This document shows positions 35,552 through 45,582 of a DNA stretch of 64,000 bases, piece by piece. Position 1 is the stretch's first letter. Each line of letters opens with the position of its first letter. This stretch comes from Roseibium limicola. GTDB lineage: Bacteria > Pseudomonadota > Alphaproteobacteria > Rhizobiales > Stappiaceae. Position numbers and translations under genes: made by a program. A model generated the notes under the pieces. The model had not been told where the DNA came from. It did no database searches and was given only the letters and a program-made list of their open reading frames with translations. The stretch lies in contig NZ_JAFLNF010000010.1 in assembly GCF_017313085.1 (NCBI RefSeq), positions 1-64,000 of the forward strand, given 5' to 3'.

Positions 35552-37332
35552 TTCCCGTTTCTTGTCATGGCTTCTCTGACCGATTGTGGCACGGAGAGCG
35601 GAAAGAGGAAATCGACAAATCTCTCGGCTGTGGGTTGTGGCTCATGGTTGGCCAGTCCGGGGCGCTCGTTGGCCTCGATGAAATGGTAGTCCGGTTCGCG
35701 CGGCGATTTGACCATCAGGTCAATGCCTGTAACCGGGATCTCGATGGCCCGCGCGGCGCGGATTGCTGCGTCTATCAGCACATGATTGGTCTCGCCGGTG
35801 ACGTCATGAATGGTGCCGCCGGTATGCAGGTTCGCGGTCTTGCGCACCGGCACAGTTTGGCCCTCCGGGACGACGCTGTCCCAATCGAAACCTGCGGCCC
35901 TCAGACAGCGTTCGGTCTCCCGGTCGAGCGGAATTTGTGATTCGCCCCCGGTTGCAGCGGCGCGGCGTCGGGACTGGGTGTCGATCAGCTCACGCGCCGA
36001 TGAGCGACCATTGCCGATAATCTCGGCCGGTTTTCGGATCGCGCAGGCGACGACCTTGTAGTCGATGACGACCAACCGCAGATCTGCCCCCTCGACGCAT
36101 TCCTCGATCAGAACGGCGTCGGAATAGGCCCGCGCCGCCTCGATGGCGTTGTGCAATTCGTCGGCGGTGGTCAGGCCGATGGAAATGCCCTTGCCCTGTT
36201 CGCCGCGCACCGGCTTGACGACGACGGAACCATGTTTTTCCAGAAAGGACTTTTCGGCATCGGCTTCGCCGGCGAGGATCTGCTCGGGAACCCGGATGTC
36301 CGCATTGGAGACCACCCGGTGGGTCAGTTGCTTGTCGTCACAGATCGACATGGCGACGCCGGAGGTGAAGTCGGTCAGGCTTTCACGGCAACGCACGGAG
36401 CGACCGCCATAAGTCAGCCGGAAGATGCCGCCTCGAGCGTCAATGATGTCTGTCCGGATGCCACGCTTGCGAGCTTCGTTGACGATCAGTTCGGCATACG
36501 GATTAAGCGAATCCTCTTCCGGTTTCGGGCCGGAGTACAGGGCCTCATTGATGGTGTTGCGCATCTTGACCGTGAAGAATGGCACCCGCTCGAACCCAAG
36601 CTTTTCATACAGTGCGATGGCCTGGGTGTTGTCATGCAGCACCGACAGATCCATGTGGGCCAGTCCACGGCCCTTGAACTGTTCTGCCAGGCGGCGCACC
36701 AGCGCCTCGCCGATACCGGGAAAGCGCGCCTGGGGGGAGACCGCCAGGCACCACAGGGATGAGCCCATGTCGGCGCCGTTGGTTGCCTCGGCGTGATTGA
36801 CGCCCATCGCGGTGCCGACGATGGCACCGCTCTCGTCTTCCTCGGCCACCAGAACGGTCAGAACCCGCTGATCGATCTGGTTCCAGAAGAAGTCGAGGGA
36901 GACGGGCACCATGCGCCGGCTGGCGTAGAGCACGTTGATGGCCTCGGCATCGGAGCGCGAAGACAGACGGCGGATGGTGAAGCCCTTGCGCCGGTTGCGC
37001 GCGGCCCGATAGGTCGACAGATTGGTCCGGTAGGTGTGCGAAGGATCAAGGAACAGCTCCTGCGGCGCCCCGGCCAGCAGCACATGCGGATCACGCACGT
37101 AAAACGCAATGTCGCGCTGGTCCGGCCGCTCGTCGCGCAGCACGTCCACAAGCTCGGCTGCCTCGGAAAACGTGTTGCCGAAGATCAACCGACCCCAGCC
37201 GCATTCGGCGACCCGGTTCTTCTGGTTTTCCTGATCCGGTTTCTGATATTGCGGTTTACCGCCCTGATCGCGCATGCGTTTCAAGCGGTGATCGTATGCG
37301 GTCTTCCGCTTGAGGACTTCTTGGTCCGCCAT
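35548..37332 (-). CDS. ngg: N-acetylglutaminylglutamine synthetase (GNAT / ATP-grasp)
   Basis: This enzyme acetylates glutamine and ligates a second glutamine to build N-acetylglutaminylglutamine. The 594-residue product has a GNAT-type domain at about 100-280 (TIRRLSSRSDAEAINVLYASRR in part, LWCLAVSPQARFPGIGEALVRRL in part) and a C-terminal ATP-grasp domain (VVKPVRGEQGKGISIG, ...FIEANERPGL). This fusion is diagnostic of Ngg. The start at 37332 begins MADQEVLKRKTAYDHRLKR. It follows asnO after 7 bases and overlaps the peptidase gene. The pathway makes the osmolyte NAGGN, known from Sinorhizobium meliloti and Pseudomonas. Confidence 0.93.
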   Translation of the reverse strand: MADQEVLKRKTAYDHRLKRMRDQGGKPQYQKPDQENQKNRVAECGWGRLIFGNTFSEAAELVDVLRDERPDQRDIAFYVRDPHVLLAGAPQELFLDPSHTYRTNLSTYRAARNRRKGFTIRRLSSRSDAEAINVLYASRRMVPVSLDFFWNQIDQRVLTVLVAEEDESGAIVGTAMGVNHAEATNGADMGSSLWCLAVSPQARFPGIGEALVRRLAEQFKGRGLAHMDLSVLHDNTQAIALYEKLGFERVPFFTVKMRNTINEALYSGPKPEEDSLNPYAELIVNEARKRGIRTDIIDARGGIFRLTYGGRSVRCRESLTDFTSGVAMSICDDKQLTHRVVSNADIRVPEQILAGEADAEKSFLEKHGSVVVKPVRGEQGKGISIGLTTADELHNAIEAARAYSDAVLIEECVEGADLRLVVIDYKVVACAIRKPAEIIGNGRSSARELIDTQSRRRAAATGGESQIPLDRETERCLRAAGFDWDSVVPEGQTVPVRKTANLHTGGTIHDVTGETNHVLIDAAIRAARAIEIPVTGIDLMVKSPREPDYHFIEANERPGLANHEPQPTAERFVDFLFPLSVPQSVREAMTRNGK

Positions 37333-37339
37333 GATGGGC

Positions 37340-39115
37340 TCAGACCTCCTGTGCCTGTAGCCACATTTCCAGCAAGGCCACCTGCCACAATTCCGAACCG
37401 CGCAGGGGCGTGATGTGTTCGGTCGGGGCCGCAAACAGCTTGTCGAGATAGCCTGTGTTGAACAGGCCGCGTTCACGCGCTTTCTGGTTTGTCAGCGTGT
37501 CGCGCACCATGTCGAGGTAATCGCCTTGAATGTACTTCAGCGCCGGGACCGGGAAATAGCCCTTGGGCCGGTCGATGACTTCCGACGGAATGACCTTGCG
37601 CGCCGCTTCCTTCAGCACGCCCTTGCCGCCATGGGCCAGCTTGTGTTCCGCCGGAATACGCCCGGCAAGTTCCACCAGTTCATGATCGAGGAAAGGCACG
37701 CGGGCTTCGAGGCCCCAGGCCATGGAGTGGTTGTCGACGCGCTTGACCGGATCGTCCACCAGCATGGTGTTGGTGTCCAAACGCAGCGCCTTGTCGACCG
37801 GATCCTCGGCGCCGGAGCGGGCGAATTGCGCTTCGACGAAAGCCAGGCTCTCGTCGCGGTTGGCCATATAGTGTGGGCTGACGGCCTCCTTCATGCCGGC
37901 ATAGGTGCGGTCGAAGAAGGCGGCTGCGTAGTCCTGGGCCGGAGCGTTGGAGCCCTGCATCTTCGGATACCAGTGATAGCCGGCAAAGACCTCGTCAGCA
38001 CCCTGGCCGGATTGCACCACCTTGATGTGCTTGGAAACCTCACGTGACAGCAGATAGAAACCGATATTGTCGTAAGACACCATCGGTTCGGACATCGCGC
38101 TGATGGCGCCAGGAAGATTTTCCTGCAGATGGGCTGAGGGAATGAAGATCTGGTGGTGGTTGGTGCCATAGTGATTGGCGATCAGATCCGAGTACTGGAA
38201 CTCGTCGCCTTTCTCGCCATTGGCTTCCTCGAAGCCGATGGAGAAAGTCGCCAGGTCCTTCTGACCTTCTTCGGCCAAAAGCCCGACGATCAGACTGGAA
38301 TCAACCCCACCAGACAGCAGGACCCCGACCGGAACATCGGCGACCATGCGGCGGCGCACAGCGGTGCGCAGGCTTTCCAGAACCATGTCATCCCACTCTT
38401 CGGCGGAGCGGTTCAGGTCTTCGGCGGATTTCTCGAATTTCGGCTCCCAGAAGGTGACGTCCTTGTAGGACCCATCCGTCTCGATGGTGCGGATGGTGGC
38501 GGCCGGGAGCTTGCGGACACCTTTCAGGATCGTGCGCGGGGCGGGGACGACAGCGTGCCAGGACATGTAGTGGTTGAGAGCAACCGGATCGATGTCCTTG
38601 TCGATGTTGCCGCCGGCCAGAAGCGCGGGCAGGGAAGAGGCGAAGGCCAGACGCTGGTCTTTTTCAGCCAGATACAGCGGCTTGATGCCAAAGCGGTCGC
38701 GCACCAGATGCACGCGGCCGGAGCCGTGCTCGTGGATGGCGATGGCGAACATGCCGTGAAACTTGTTGAAGCAGTCGTGGCCCCACTCGGCAAAGGACTT
38801 CAGAATGACTTCCGTATCGGAAGTCGAGGCAAAGCTGTGCCCCTTGTTCTGCAGTTCCTGGCGCAGGTCCTGATAATTGTAGATACAGCCGTTGAAAACC
38901 AGGGTCAGGCCGAGGGTGGCATCCGTCATGGGCTGAGCGCCCAGATCGGAGAGGTCGATGATCTTCAGACGCCGATGCCCGAAGGCAACCCGTCCGCGCA
39001 TGGTGACGCCCATTGCATCCGGCCCGCGCGCCGCCATGGCTTGCGCCATTCGGTCAACCCGTGCCGTGTTCGCCATGTCGTTGTTGAAGACTACTTCTCC
39101 GCAGATGCCACACAT
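37340..39115 (-). CDS. asnO: N-acetylglutaminylglutamine amidotransferase (asparagine synthetase family)
   Basis: AsnO amidates the dipeptide to give NAGGN. The 591-residue protein has an N-terminal Ntn glutaminase with nucleophile Cys2 (MCGICGEVVF) and VFNGCIYNY. Its C-terminal synthetase domain has the ATP pyrophosphatase loop LLSGGVDSSLIVGLL (P-loop SGGVDSS). Neighbours ngg and the M42 peptidase separate it from true asparagine synthetases. It is first in a tight three-gene operon. The start codon has only a weak GGAA upstream. Osmotic induction is known for this operon in S. meliloti; no operator is recognisable here. Confidence 0.94.
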   Translation of the reverse strand: MCGICGEVVFNNDMANTARVDRMAQAMAARGPDAMGVTMRGRVAFGHRRLKIIDLSDLGAQPMTDATLGLTLVFNGCIYNYQDLRQELQNKGHSFASTSDTEVILKSFAEWGHDCFNKFHGMFAIAIHEHGSGRVHLVRDRFGIKPLYLAEKDQRLAFASSLPALLAGGNIDKDIDPVALNHYMSWHAVVPAPRTILKGVRKLPAATIRTIETDGSYKDVTFWEPKFEKSAEDLNRSAEEWDDMVLESLRTAVRRRMVADVPVGVLLSGGVDSSLIVGLLAEEGQKDLATFSIGFEEANGEKGDEFQYSDLIANHYGTNHHQIFIPSAHLQENLPGAISAMSEPMVSYDNIGFYLLSREVSKHIKVVQSGQGADEVFAGYHWYPKMQGSNAPAQDYAAAFFDRTYAGMKEAVSPHYMANRDESLAFVEAQFARSGAEDPVDKALRLDTNTMLVDDPVKRVDNHSMAWGLEARVPFLDHELVELAGRIPAEHKLAHGGKGVLKEAARKVIPSEVIDRPKGYFPVPALKYIQGDYLDMVRDTLTNQKARERGLFNTGYLDKLFAAPTEHITPLRGSELWQVALLEMWLQAQEV

Positions 39116-39367
39116 GTGTCGGTCAATTCCTTTTCAAATTCCGGTCCGCCGTCGGACCGAAGTCCGAGGTGGCAATGAGACCATCGTTTGAACCGGCAAA
39201 ATGCCAGCTCACTGGTCCCGTCGTCCCTCTGGAGTATCCACAGTCAGGCCTGATTTCGGGCGAGAAACCAGACTGAAAGCAAGCGTCATCGCTTGAGCGG
39301 AGGGTATCACTCGGGGGTGAAACGCTTTGGCTGTGCCATCGTTGCATATTTTTTGGAGGAATTACCA
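39116..39367. promoter_or_regulatory. Promoter region of the NAGGN operon, with a small dyad
   Basis: The stretch upstream of asnO holds an inverted repeat CAAGCG-TCAT-CGCTTG (39280-39295), about 165 bases from the asnO start. No promoter hexamers could be fixed with confidence. Confidence 0.3.
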
Positions 39368-39697
39368 ATGGATGTGCTGCAATGCGGCATTTGGCAGAAA
39401 ATTGAGACACTCTCAGCCGGAAGCAGGAGATTTCTTCCGTCCTCCCCGCGCGGGCGGGGATCCAGACTTCAGCGATGGGTCTGCGGCGAAAAAGGGCTGG
39501 ATCCTCGGGACAGGCCCGAGGATGACGGTGGAGAGGGTGCCGCCAAAGCCGAGGGTTGCAGCGGCTTGAGGGGGATGGGGGCCCCGAGGATCTGGGCAGG
39601 GTCGAGGATGCTCGTGGTTCAGAGTGGCCGTCATTCGGACGTCTTCTCCCCCTGCGTCATTCTCGGGCTCGACCCGAGAAACCATGCCGATAGCTGA
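39368..39697 (+). pseudogene. Possible truncated small gene or leader peptide running into repeats
   Basis: TTGGAGGAATTACCA precedes an ATG at 39368, one of the best ribosome-binding sites in the window. About 20 codons follow (MDVLQCGIWQKIETLSAGSR), then the frame enters palindromic repeats at about 39435 and remains open to 39697 with repeat-derived residues such as ILGLDPR. The likely reading is a small gene cut by repeat insertion, or a leader whose original end is lost. I do not recognise the 20-residue start. It could also be chance. Confidence 0.35.
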
Positions 39698-39970
39698 CAT
39701 CCCGTTCAAGGCTTGCCGGGTGGAGGCGCAACGGCATGGATGCCATGGTCGAGCCATGGCATGACGCGAAGGTGTGCCCCTCGGCCTGCCGGCCACCAAC
39801 CTGTACTGAGGCGTGTCTGGTGTTCCCCCGTCCGTCCTTCGTCATCCCGGGCGGAGGCTTTGCCGGAGACCCGGGATCGGTGAGCCCGGAAGCAGCGGGT
39901 TTTCCTGCACCGGCAGGCCCTCGGCGCACCGGTCCCGGATCGGCGCTGGCGCTTGTCCGGGAGGACGAAA
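39435..39970. repeat. Cluster of palindromic repeat units between asnO and moeA
   Basis: At least five units of the dispersed family follow one another. They are CCCCGC/GCGGGG near 39440, reverse CCTCGGG/CCCGAGG near 39500, GTCAT with arms TCTCGGG/CCCGAGA and loop CTCGA near 39657, reverse GCCATGG/CCATGGC near 39735, and long CCCGG...CCGGG types near 39842 and 39935. Unlike other sites they are not arranged as a clean tandem array. The block ends just before the moeA stop codon. Confidence 0.85.
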
Positions 39971-39988
39971 GAGGGGCAGTGCGAGGTG

Positions 39989-41191
39989 TTAAAGCACCAG
40001 AACCGGAACGGTTTCTCCGGCCTTGGCGGCGGAAGCGTGGGGCGGGCGGATGATGAGGGCACCGGACTGGGCGAGAAGCGCCAGCATCGAGCTGTCCTGC
40101 TTGGCAAAGGGAGCAACCTGCAACGAGCCATCAGACTGGCGGTCCAACGTGGCGCGAACATAATCCTGCCGCCGGTCGTTCTCTGGAAGGTCTGCCGTCA
40201 GTGTAGCAACGTGTTCGTCCGAATGGATCTTCTGCCCTAACATATGCGCCAGCAGCGGCTTCAGGAACAGCAATGAACACACCAGGCTGGAAACAGGGTT
40301 TCCCGGTAGCCCGAGCACTTTCATCCGGCCCAAGTGGCCGGCCATCAGCGGTTTTCCCGGACGCATGGCGATGCGCCAGAAGGCCAGGTCCATGCCGGCG
40401 TCGCCGAGAACGCCCTGCACCAGATCATGATCGCCAACAGAGGCCCCGCCCAGCGTGATCAGAATATCGGCCTCGGCTTCAATCGCACGGGCCACATGGG
40501 CAGCCATTTCGATGGCATCATCGCGCGAGATACCAAGATCGAGCGCTTCGCCGCCGCAATCCTCGACCAGCGCCGCGACGCCCGCATGATTTGAGGCGAT
40601 GATCTGATCCGGAGCTGGAACCTCGCCGGGACGCACCAGCTCGTCTCCAGTCGCGAGGATGGCAACCTTCGGACGGCGGCGCACCGGCAGCGTGGCGTGG
40701 TTCATGGCCGCTGCCAGCGCCAAATCCCGGTAGCAAAGGCGTTGGCCGGCGAAGATCAGCGTCTGTCCTTCCGCGAAATCCAGTCCTGCAGGCCGCACGT
40801 AGAGGCCGGCCTTGGGGATCTCGTTGATGCTGATCCGGTCCCCGTCGACGCTGACGTCTTCCTGAATGACAATGGTGTCGGCCCCGGCGGGCAGCGGCGC
40901 GCCGGTGAATATCCGCAGGGCCTCGCCAGCGCCAATTGCACCGTCGAAGGCGTGTCCGGCAGGGGCCGCGCCGATGACCTTGAGCTGTGGAGCATCGCCC
41001 TGAAGATCAGCATGCCGCACCGCGTAGCCATCCATGGCGGAGGCGGCAAACGGCGGCTGGGTGCGTGTGGAAACAAGGTCTTCGGCCAGCACCCGACCAT
41101 TGGCGGCGCTCAGTGCCACAGGCTCCGTTTCAAGCGCCGGTGCATCTGCCAGAAGACGCGACAGGGCTTCGGAAACGGGCATCAAGCTCAT
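39989..41191 (-). CDS. moeA: Molybdopterin molybdenumtransferase MoeA
   Basis: MoeA inserts molybdate into adenylylated molybdopterin in the last step of molybdenum cofactor synthesis. The 400-residue length is typical. Visible motifs are PPFAASAMDGYAVRHAD near the N-terminus, FTGAPLPAGADTIVIQED (core TGAPLPAGADT), the MogA-like core VAILATGDELV and ITLGGASVGDHD, and RPGKPLMAG followed by LGLPGNPVSSLV. It follows moaC after 33 bases in the trpD-trpC-moaC-moeA run. In many Rhizobiales lexA comes next; here the repeat cluster does. Confidence 0.96.
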   Translation of the reverse strand: MSLMPVSEALSRLLADAPALETEPVALSAANGRVLAEDLVSTRTQPPFAASAMDGYAVRHADLQGDAPQLKVIGAAPAGHAFDGAIGAGEALRIFTGAPLPAGADTIVIQEDVSVDGDRISINEIPKAGLYVRPAGLDFAEGQTLIFAGQRLCYRDLALAAAMNHATLPVRRRPKVAILATGDELVRPGEVPAPDQIIASNHAGVAALVEDCGGEALDLGISRDDAIEMAAHVARAIEAEADILITLGGASVGDHDLVQGVLGDAGMDLAFWRIAMRPGKPLMAGHLGRMKVLGLPGNPVSSLVCSLLFLKPLLAHMLGQKIHSDEHVATLTADLPENDRRQDYVRATLDRQSDGSLQVAPFAKQDSSMLALLAQSGALIIRPPHASAAKAGETVPVLVL

Positions 41192-41224
41192 GGAAATTCG
41201 GTCCTAGCGAGGATGTGAGAAAAA

Positions 41225-41746
41225 TCAGGTTCCGCCAGTGGTGCCGGTGCGGGCATCTTCGGCAGCGGTCCAATGGCCAGACTTGCCGCCGTCCTTTTCC
41301 AGCAGCTTGATATCGCCGATGATCATCCCCCGATCGACCGCCTTGGCCATGTCGTAGATCGTCAGGCAGGTCACGGAACAGGCGGTGAGGGCTTCCATCT
41401 CGACGCCGGTCTGTCCGGTGACCTTGGTGGTGACGGTGACACGCAGGCCCGGCAGGCTTTCGTCCACTTCGATGTCCACCTTCACTTTGGACAGGGCGAG
41501 CGGGTGACACAGCGGGATCAGCTCATGAGTGCGCTTTGCCGCCATGATGCCGGCGATCCGGGCCGTGCCGATGACGTCGCCCTTCTTGGCGTTGCCGGAG
41601 CGGATCAGTTCCAGGGTTTCTGCCCGCATGGTGACGGAGCCACAGGCCACCGCAATGCGTGAGGTGACGGCCTTTTCGGCAACGTCGACCATATTGGCAG
41701 CCCCTGAAGCGTCCAGATGGGTCAGTGTGGCGGTTTCGTCGCTCAT
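41225..41746 (-). CDS. moaC: Cyclic pyranopterin monophosphate synthase MoaC
   Basis: MoaC works with MoaA to convert GTP to cyclic pyranopterin monophosphate, the first molybdenum cofactor intermediate. The 173-residue protein has [14 protein letters not shown] near the N-terminus, the active-site segments [15 protein letters not shown] and [13 protein letters not shown], and [11 protein letters not shown]. The start at 41746 lies 26 bases after the trpC stop, so it is cotranscribed with the trp genes. Confidence 0.97.
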   Translation of the reverse strand: MSDETATLTHLDASGAANMVDVAEKAVTSRIAVACGSVTMRAETLELIRSGNAKKGDVIGTARIAGIMAAKRTHELIPLCHPLALSKVKVDIEVDESLPGLRVTVTTKVTGQTGVEMEALTACSVTCLTIYDMAKAVDRGMIIGDIKLLEKDGGKSGHWTAAEDARTGTTGGT

Positions 41747-41772
41747 GCATGAGCTCCCGGGCGTGTTGGACG

Positions 41773-42585
41773 TTAGTGCGCGGCTGCGGCCGTTGGGCGG
41801 GTCAGAAGGGCGCGGGTTGCCGCTTCCACATCATCCTGGCGCATCAGGCTTTCGCCGATGAGGAAGGTGGAAATGCCAACCTTGGCCATGCTGGCGAGAT
41901 CCTGCGGTGTGAAAAGCCCGCTTTCGCCCACCAGAAGTCGGTCGTCAGGAACCATAGGAGCCAGGATTTCGCTGGTTTCCAGCTTGGTCTCGAAGGTCTT
42001 CAGGTTGCGGTTGTTGATACCCATCAGCGGCGAGTTGAGCTTCAGCGCGCGCTCCAGCTCTTCTTCGTTGTGGACTTCAAGCAATGCGTCCATGCCAAGC
42101 GCAAAGGCTTCGTCTTCCAGTGCCTTGGCCAGATCATCGTCGACGCCAGCCAGGATGATCAGAATACAATCGGCGCCCCAGGCACGGGCTTCGTGCACCT
42201 GGTAGGTGTCATAGAGGAAATCCTTGCGCAGAACCGGCAGCGCGACGGCTTCGCGCGCGGCGATCATGAACTCGGGCTTGCCCTGAAACGACGGCGTGTC
42301 GGTAAGCACGGAGAGGCACGCTGCCCCGCCGGCCTCATAGGCCTTGGCATGGGCTGGCGGATCGAAGTCCGGACGGATCAGACCTTTTGACGGACTGGCC
42401 TTCTTGATCTCGGCAATCAGACCATAGTCACCAGCGGCCTCTTTGGCCTTCAAGGCCTTGAAGAAGCCACGCGGCACGGTCTGATCCGCCTGACGTGCTT
42501 TCAGGTCGGCAAGCGAGACGGACGCCTTGGCAGCCGCGATTTCCTCGCGCTTGTAGGCTTCGATTTTCTGCAGGATATCAGCCAT
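41773..42585 (-). CDS. trpC: Indole-3-glycerol phosphate synthase
   Basis: TrpC closes the indole ring in tryptophan synthesis. The 270-residue TIM barrel begins [20 protein letters not shown]. It shows [21 protein letters not shown] (core [12 protein letters not shown]), [17 protein letters not shown] (core [11 protein letters not shown]), [12 protein letters not shown] and VGESGLFT, the conserved phosphate- and substrate-binding segments. It is not fused to TrpF. The start at 42585 follows the trpD stop by 4 bases. Confidence 0.97.
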   Translation of the reverse strand: MADILQKIEAYKREEIAAAKASVSLADLKARQADQTVPRGFFKALKAKEAAGDYGLIAEIKKASPSKGLIRPDFDPPAHAKAYEAGGAACLSVLTDTPSFQGKPEFMIAAREAVALPVLRKDFLYDTYQVHEARAWGADCILIILAGVDDDLAKALEDEAFALGMDALLEVHNEEELERALKLNSPLMGINNRNLKTFETKLETSEILAPMVPDDRLLVGESGLFTPQDLASMAKVGISTFLIGESLMRQDDVEAATRALLTRPTAAAAH

Positions 42586-42589
42586 GAAC

Positions 42590-43603
42590 CTATCCGTTGG
42601 AGACGGCGACGAGGCGCTCAAGCCGACCTTCGGCGGCGCCTGAATCGATGGATTTTGTGGCAATCGCGAGGCCTTCGCTCAAGGTCTCGCATTTGCCGGC
42701 GACCACAAGCGAGGCTGCAGCATTGAACAGCACCACATCGCGGTAGGCGTTCTTTTCACCGGCGAGAACCTTGCGCAGGGCAGCGGCATTTTCAGCCGGT
42801 TCCCCGCCCTTGAGCGCGGAAATGTCGACCTGCGCCAGTCCCACATCCGCCGGATTGATCTCGAACGAACGGATCTCGCCGTTTTTCAGCTCGGTGATAT
42901 AGGAGGGACCCGTCGTGGTGATCTCGTCCATGCCGTCAGAACCGTGGACCACCCAAAGGTCTTTGGTGCCCATTTCACGCAAGGCCTGGGCAATTGGCTC
43001 CAGCCACCTGCGGTCGAACACACCAAGCAACTGGCGGGTCACGCCGGCCGGATTGGAAAGCGGACCGAGGATGTTGAAGATCGTCCGGGTGCCCAGTTCC
43101 ATACGGGTTGGGCCGACGTGCTTCATCGCCCCGTGGTGTAGAGGTGCAAACATGAAGCCGATGCCGGCTTTTTCAATGCATTCGGAGATCTTGGCGGGGC
43201 CGATATCGATGTTGATGCCCAATTCCGACAAGGCTTCCGCCGAGCCGGACTTCGACGATAGGGAGCGGTTGCCGTGCTTGGCAACGGGAATGCCGCAGCC
43301 GGCGACCACGATCGCCGTGCATGTGGAAATGTTGTAGCTGCCGGAATTGTCGCCGCCGGTGCCGACGATGTCGATGGCATCCGCCGGGGCTTTGACCCGA
43401 ACCATTTTTTCGCGCATCGAGGCGACAGCGCCGGTGACTTCCGAAACGGTTTCACCGCGTACCCGCAAGGCCATCAGAAAACCGCCCAGCTGGGAGGGCG
43501 TGGCCGAGCCGCTGAGGATCGTATCGAAGGCCTGCTTCGCCTCTTCGTGAGACAGGCTTTGCCCTTCGGCGACCTTTGCAATGAAATCCTTGAAGTTGTT
43601 CAT
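42590..43603 (-). CDS. trpD: Anthranilate phosphoribosyltransferase
   Basis: TrpD joins anthranilate to PRPP, the second step of tryptophan synthesis. The 337-residue protein has the PRPP-binding motif [34 protein letters not shown] and [15 protein letters not shown] separate trpG or trpE is not in the window; in Rhizobiales these are often fused elsewhere. It heads the trpD-trpC-moaC-moeA run, 92 bases after ppiD. No attenuator-like leader peptide is seen. Confidence 0.97.
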   Translation of the reverse strand: MNNFKDFIAKVAEGQSLSHEEAKQAFDTILSGSATPSQLGGFLMALRVRGETVSEVTGAVASMREKMVRVKAPADAIDIVGTGGDNSGSYNISTCTAIVVAGCGIPVAKHGNRSLSSKSGSAEALSELGINIDIGPAKISECIEKAGIGFMFAPLHHGAMKHVGPTRMELGTRTIFNILGPLSNPAGVTRQLLGVFDRRWLEPIAQALREMGTKDLWVVHGSDGMDEITTTGPSYITELKNGEIRSFEINPADVGLAQVDISALKGGEPAENAAALRKVLAGEKNAYRDVVLFNAAASLVVAGKCETLSEGLAIATKSIDSGAAEGRLERLVAVSNG

Positions 43604-43695
43604 GTCACTCTTTGCTCATGCGAAGGGCAGTCCCGAAGGGTGGTTCTGGCGAGAGGACAGGTGGTGCCCTCTCGCTGCGTGTCTTGCTAACCGGA

Positions 43696-45582
43696 TCAGT
43701 TCGTCGGCGAGCCGATGACCTGGGAAATCGCTGCCTGATTGATTTCCACGCCAGCTGTGTCCTCGATGTGGACAACATACTGATTGAGGATGGAATCCTG
43801 CAGCTGGCGGGTCAACTGGGTCGAGATTCCGGCAATGCCGTCGGCTTCCTCGAAGAAGGCCGGAACGGCACTGTCAGTAACCTTCAAGACCAGTTCTTCT
43901 GCCGATCCGTCACCGCTGACAGCATGGACAGACCCGACCGGACCGGAGAAGGCTGCCTGAACCGCGTCACGCCCCATGCTGGACGCCCCACGGCTGAGAT
44001 CCGACTGGCTCTGAACCTCAACGCCAAGCTCTTCAGCCAGGGTTGCCATTTCAGTGCCGGTCTGAAGCTTTTCGACCGTGCTCTGCGACAGCTCTTTCAA
44101 GCGCTTGGTGGTTTCTTCCGCCTGCCAGGCGGTGACCACAGAATCATGCACCTCATCGAGGGTACGGTCGCGCGCAGGTGTAACCTTCGTCACTTCATAC
44201 CAAAGGAAGCCACGCGAACCGAGCTGCAGCGGATCGTTTTCGACACCGACATCACTGTCGAAGGCACCGGAAACAAGGCCCTCTACCTGGGGGAATTCGA
44301 CCGGATTGCCATCGGCGTCATTGCCGGAAGCATCAAAGGCGACCGGCGTGTCCAGGGGGAGCTTGAAACGCTCGGCCACTTCCTGAAGCGAAGCGCCACC
44401 GGCGCGGGTGTCTTCAATCTCGCCCATCAGGTCGAGAACTTCGCGTTCGCCGCCTTCCAGTGCGAGGTTCTGGCGAATCTCGTCCTTCATTTCGTCGAAC
44501 GGCTTGGTCGCACCCGGCTGCACGTCGGTGACCTTGAGGATCACCGGCGAGAAACGCCCGTCGATCACACCGCTCGTCGCGCCCGCATCCAGCGCGAAGA
44601 CCGCATCACCGATGGTGGTGTCGAGGAAGTCGTCTTGTGCCATAACACCGAGAGAGACGTCATTTTCAGACAGGTTGCGCTCACTCATCAGATCTTCGAA
44701 ACTGGCGCCTTCGGCCAGTTTCGCTGCTGCTTCCGTGGCATCGTCCTGGCTGGTGAAGGTCATCTGAAGCACGGTGCGCTGCTCAGGATTGGTGTAACGG
44801 TCCTTGGAGCGCTCATATTCAGCGCTGACCTGCTCATCGGAAATGTCATCGGGACGCGCCAGGGCTTCCGGTGTCAGTTCCAGCAGAACGACTTCACGCT
44901 GTTCCGGTGCGCGGAAAGCCTCGATGCGCTCGTCGTAGAAGGCGCTGAGCGTGGCATCGTCAGGCGTTTCGATCGGGTCGAGCTGGGCAGCCGTCAGACG
45001 CAGATAATCCACAGCGCGGGTTTCCGACTGATAGGTGTGCAGGGCTTCCAGATAAGCCGTCGGGGCCTTCAGACCACCAGTCACCCCCTGAGCCAGTTGC
45101 TGACGCAGAGCGAGAGCATGACGCTCAAGCACATATTCGTCTTCACTGATGCCGTTGCTGCGCAGCAGTTGCGCAAGCTGGGTCCGGTCATATCCGCCGG
45201 TCGGTCCCTGCATTGAGGGGTCCTGCTGGATGATCTTGGCCAGTTCGGCATCGGAAATGCCAAGGCTCAGATCGCGAGCGGTTTCGTCCAGAGCAGCCTC
45301 AGCCACCAGCTTGCCGAGCGTCTGCTGCGGAATGCCGAACTGCGCGCCCTCTGTGGTCGACAGCGGACGGCCGATCTGGCGGCCCAGAGTGTCGAGATCA
45401 CGGCGGTAGGTGCGGTCAAATTGCACCAGGGAGATTTCCGTGTCGCCGACGGTGGCGGCGACATTCTGGCCGAAGCCACGGAAGATGTCCGCGATTCCCC
45501 AGACAGCAAAGCTCATGACGAGCAATGCGATGAACACTTTGGCAACCCAGGTGCCGGCGCCCTTGCGCAGCGCGTCGAGCAT
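43696..45582 (-). CDS. ppiD: Membrane-anchored SurA/PpiD-like peptidyl-prolyl isomerase
   Basis: This periplasmic folding factor is anchored by one N-terminal helix (VFIALLVMSFAVWGIADIF) after MLDALRKGAGTWVAK. The remainder of the 628 residues is periplasmic: a SurA-like chaperone region (GIPQQTLGKLVAEAALDETA, core), a parvulin-type section around 260-360 with RTVLQMTFTSQDDA, and a long C-terminal chaperone part. The parvulin signature is degenerate, as in PpiD, so catalysis may be weak. The start at 45582 has GGGAG 6-10 bases before it. It probably heads the transcript with trpD and is divergent from tpiA, as in many Rhizobiales. Confidence 0.9.
   Translation of the reverse strand: MLDALRKGAGTWVAKVFIALLVMSFAVWGIADIFRGFGQNVAATVGDTEISLVQFDRTYRRDLDTLGRQIGRPLSTTEGAQFGIPQQTLGKLVAEAALDETARDLSLGISDAELAKIIQQDPSMQGPTGGYDRTQLAQLLRSNGISEDEYVLERHALALRQQLAQGVTGGLKAPTAYLEALHTYQSETRAVDYLRLTAAQLDPIETPDDATLSAFYDERIEAFRAPEQREVVLLELTPEALARPDDISDEQVSAEYERSKDRYTNPEQRTVLQMTFTSQDDATEAAAKLAEGASFEDLMSERNLSENDVSLGVMAQDDFLDTTIGDAVFALDAGATSGVIDGRFSPVILKVTDVQPGATKPFDEMKDEIRQNLALEGGEREVLDLMGEIEDTRAGGASLQEVAERFKLPLDTPVAFDASGNDADGNPVEFPQVEGLVSGAFDSDVGVENDPLQLGSRGFLWYEVTKVTPARDRTLDEVHDSVVTAWQAEETTKRLKELSQSTVEKLQTGTEMATLAEELGVEVQSQSDLSRGASSMGRDAVQAAFSGPVGSVHAVSGDGSAEELVLKVTDSAVPAFFEEADGIAGISTQLTRQLQDSILNQYVVHIEDTAGVEINQAAISQVIGSPTN

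Noticed and set aside
43612..45216. 534-codon open frame opposite ppiD
   Set aside because: Antisense shadow of a clear PpiD-like gene.
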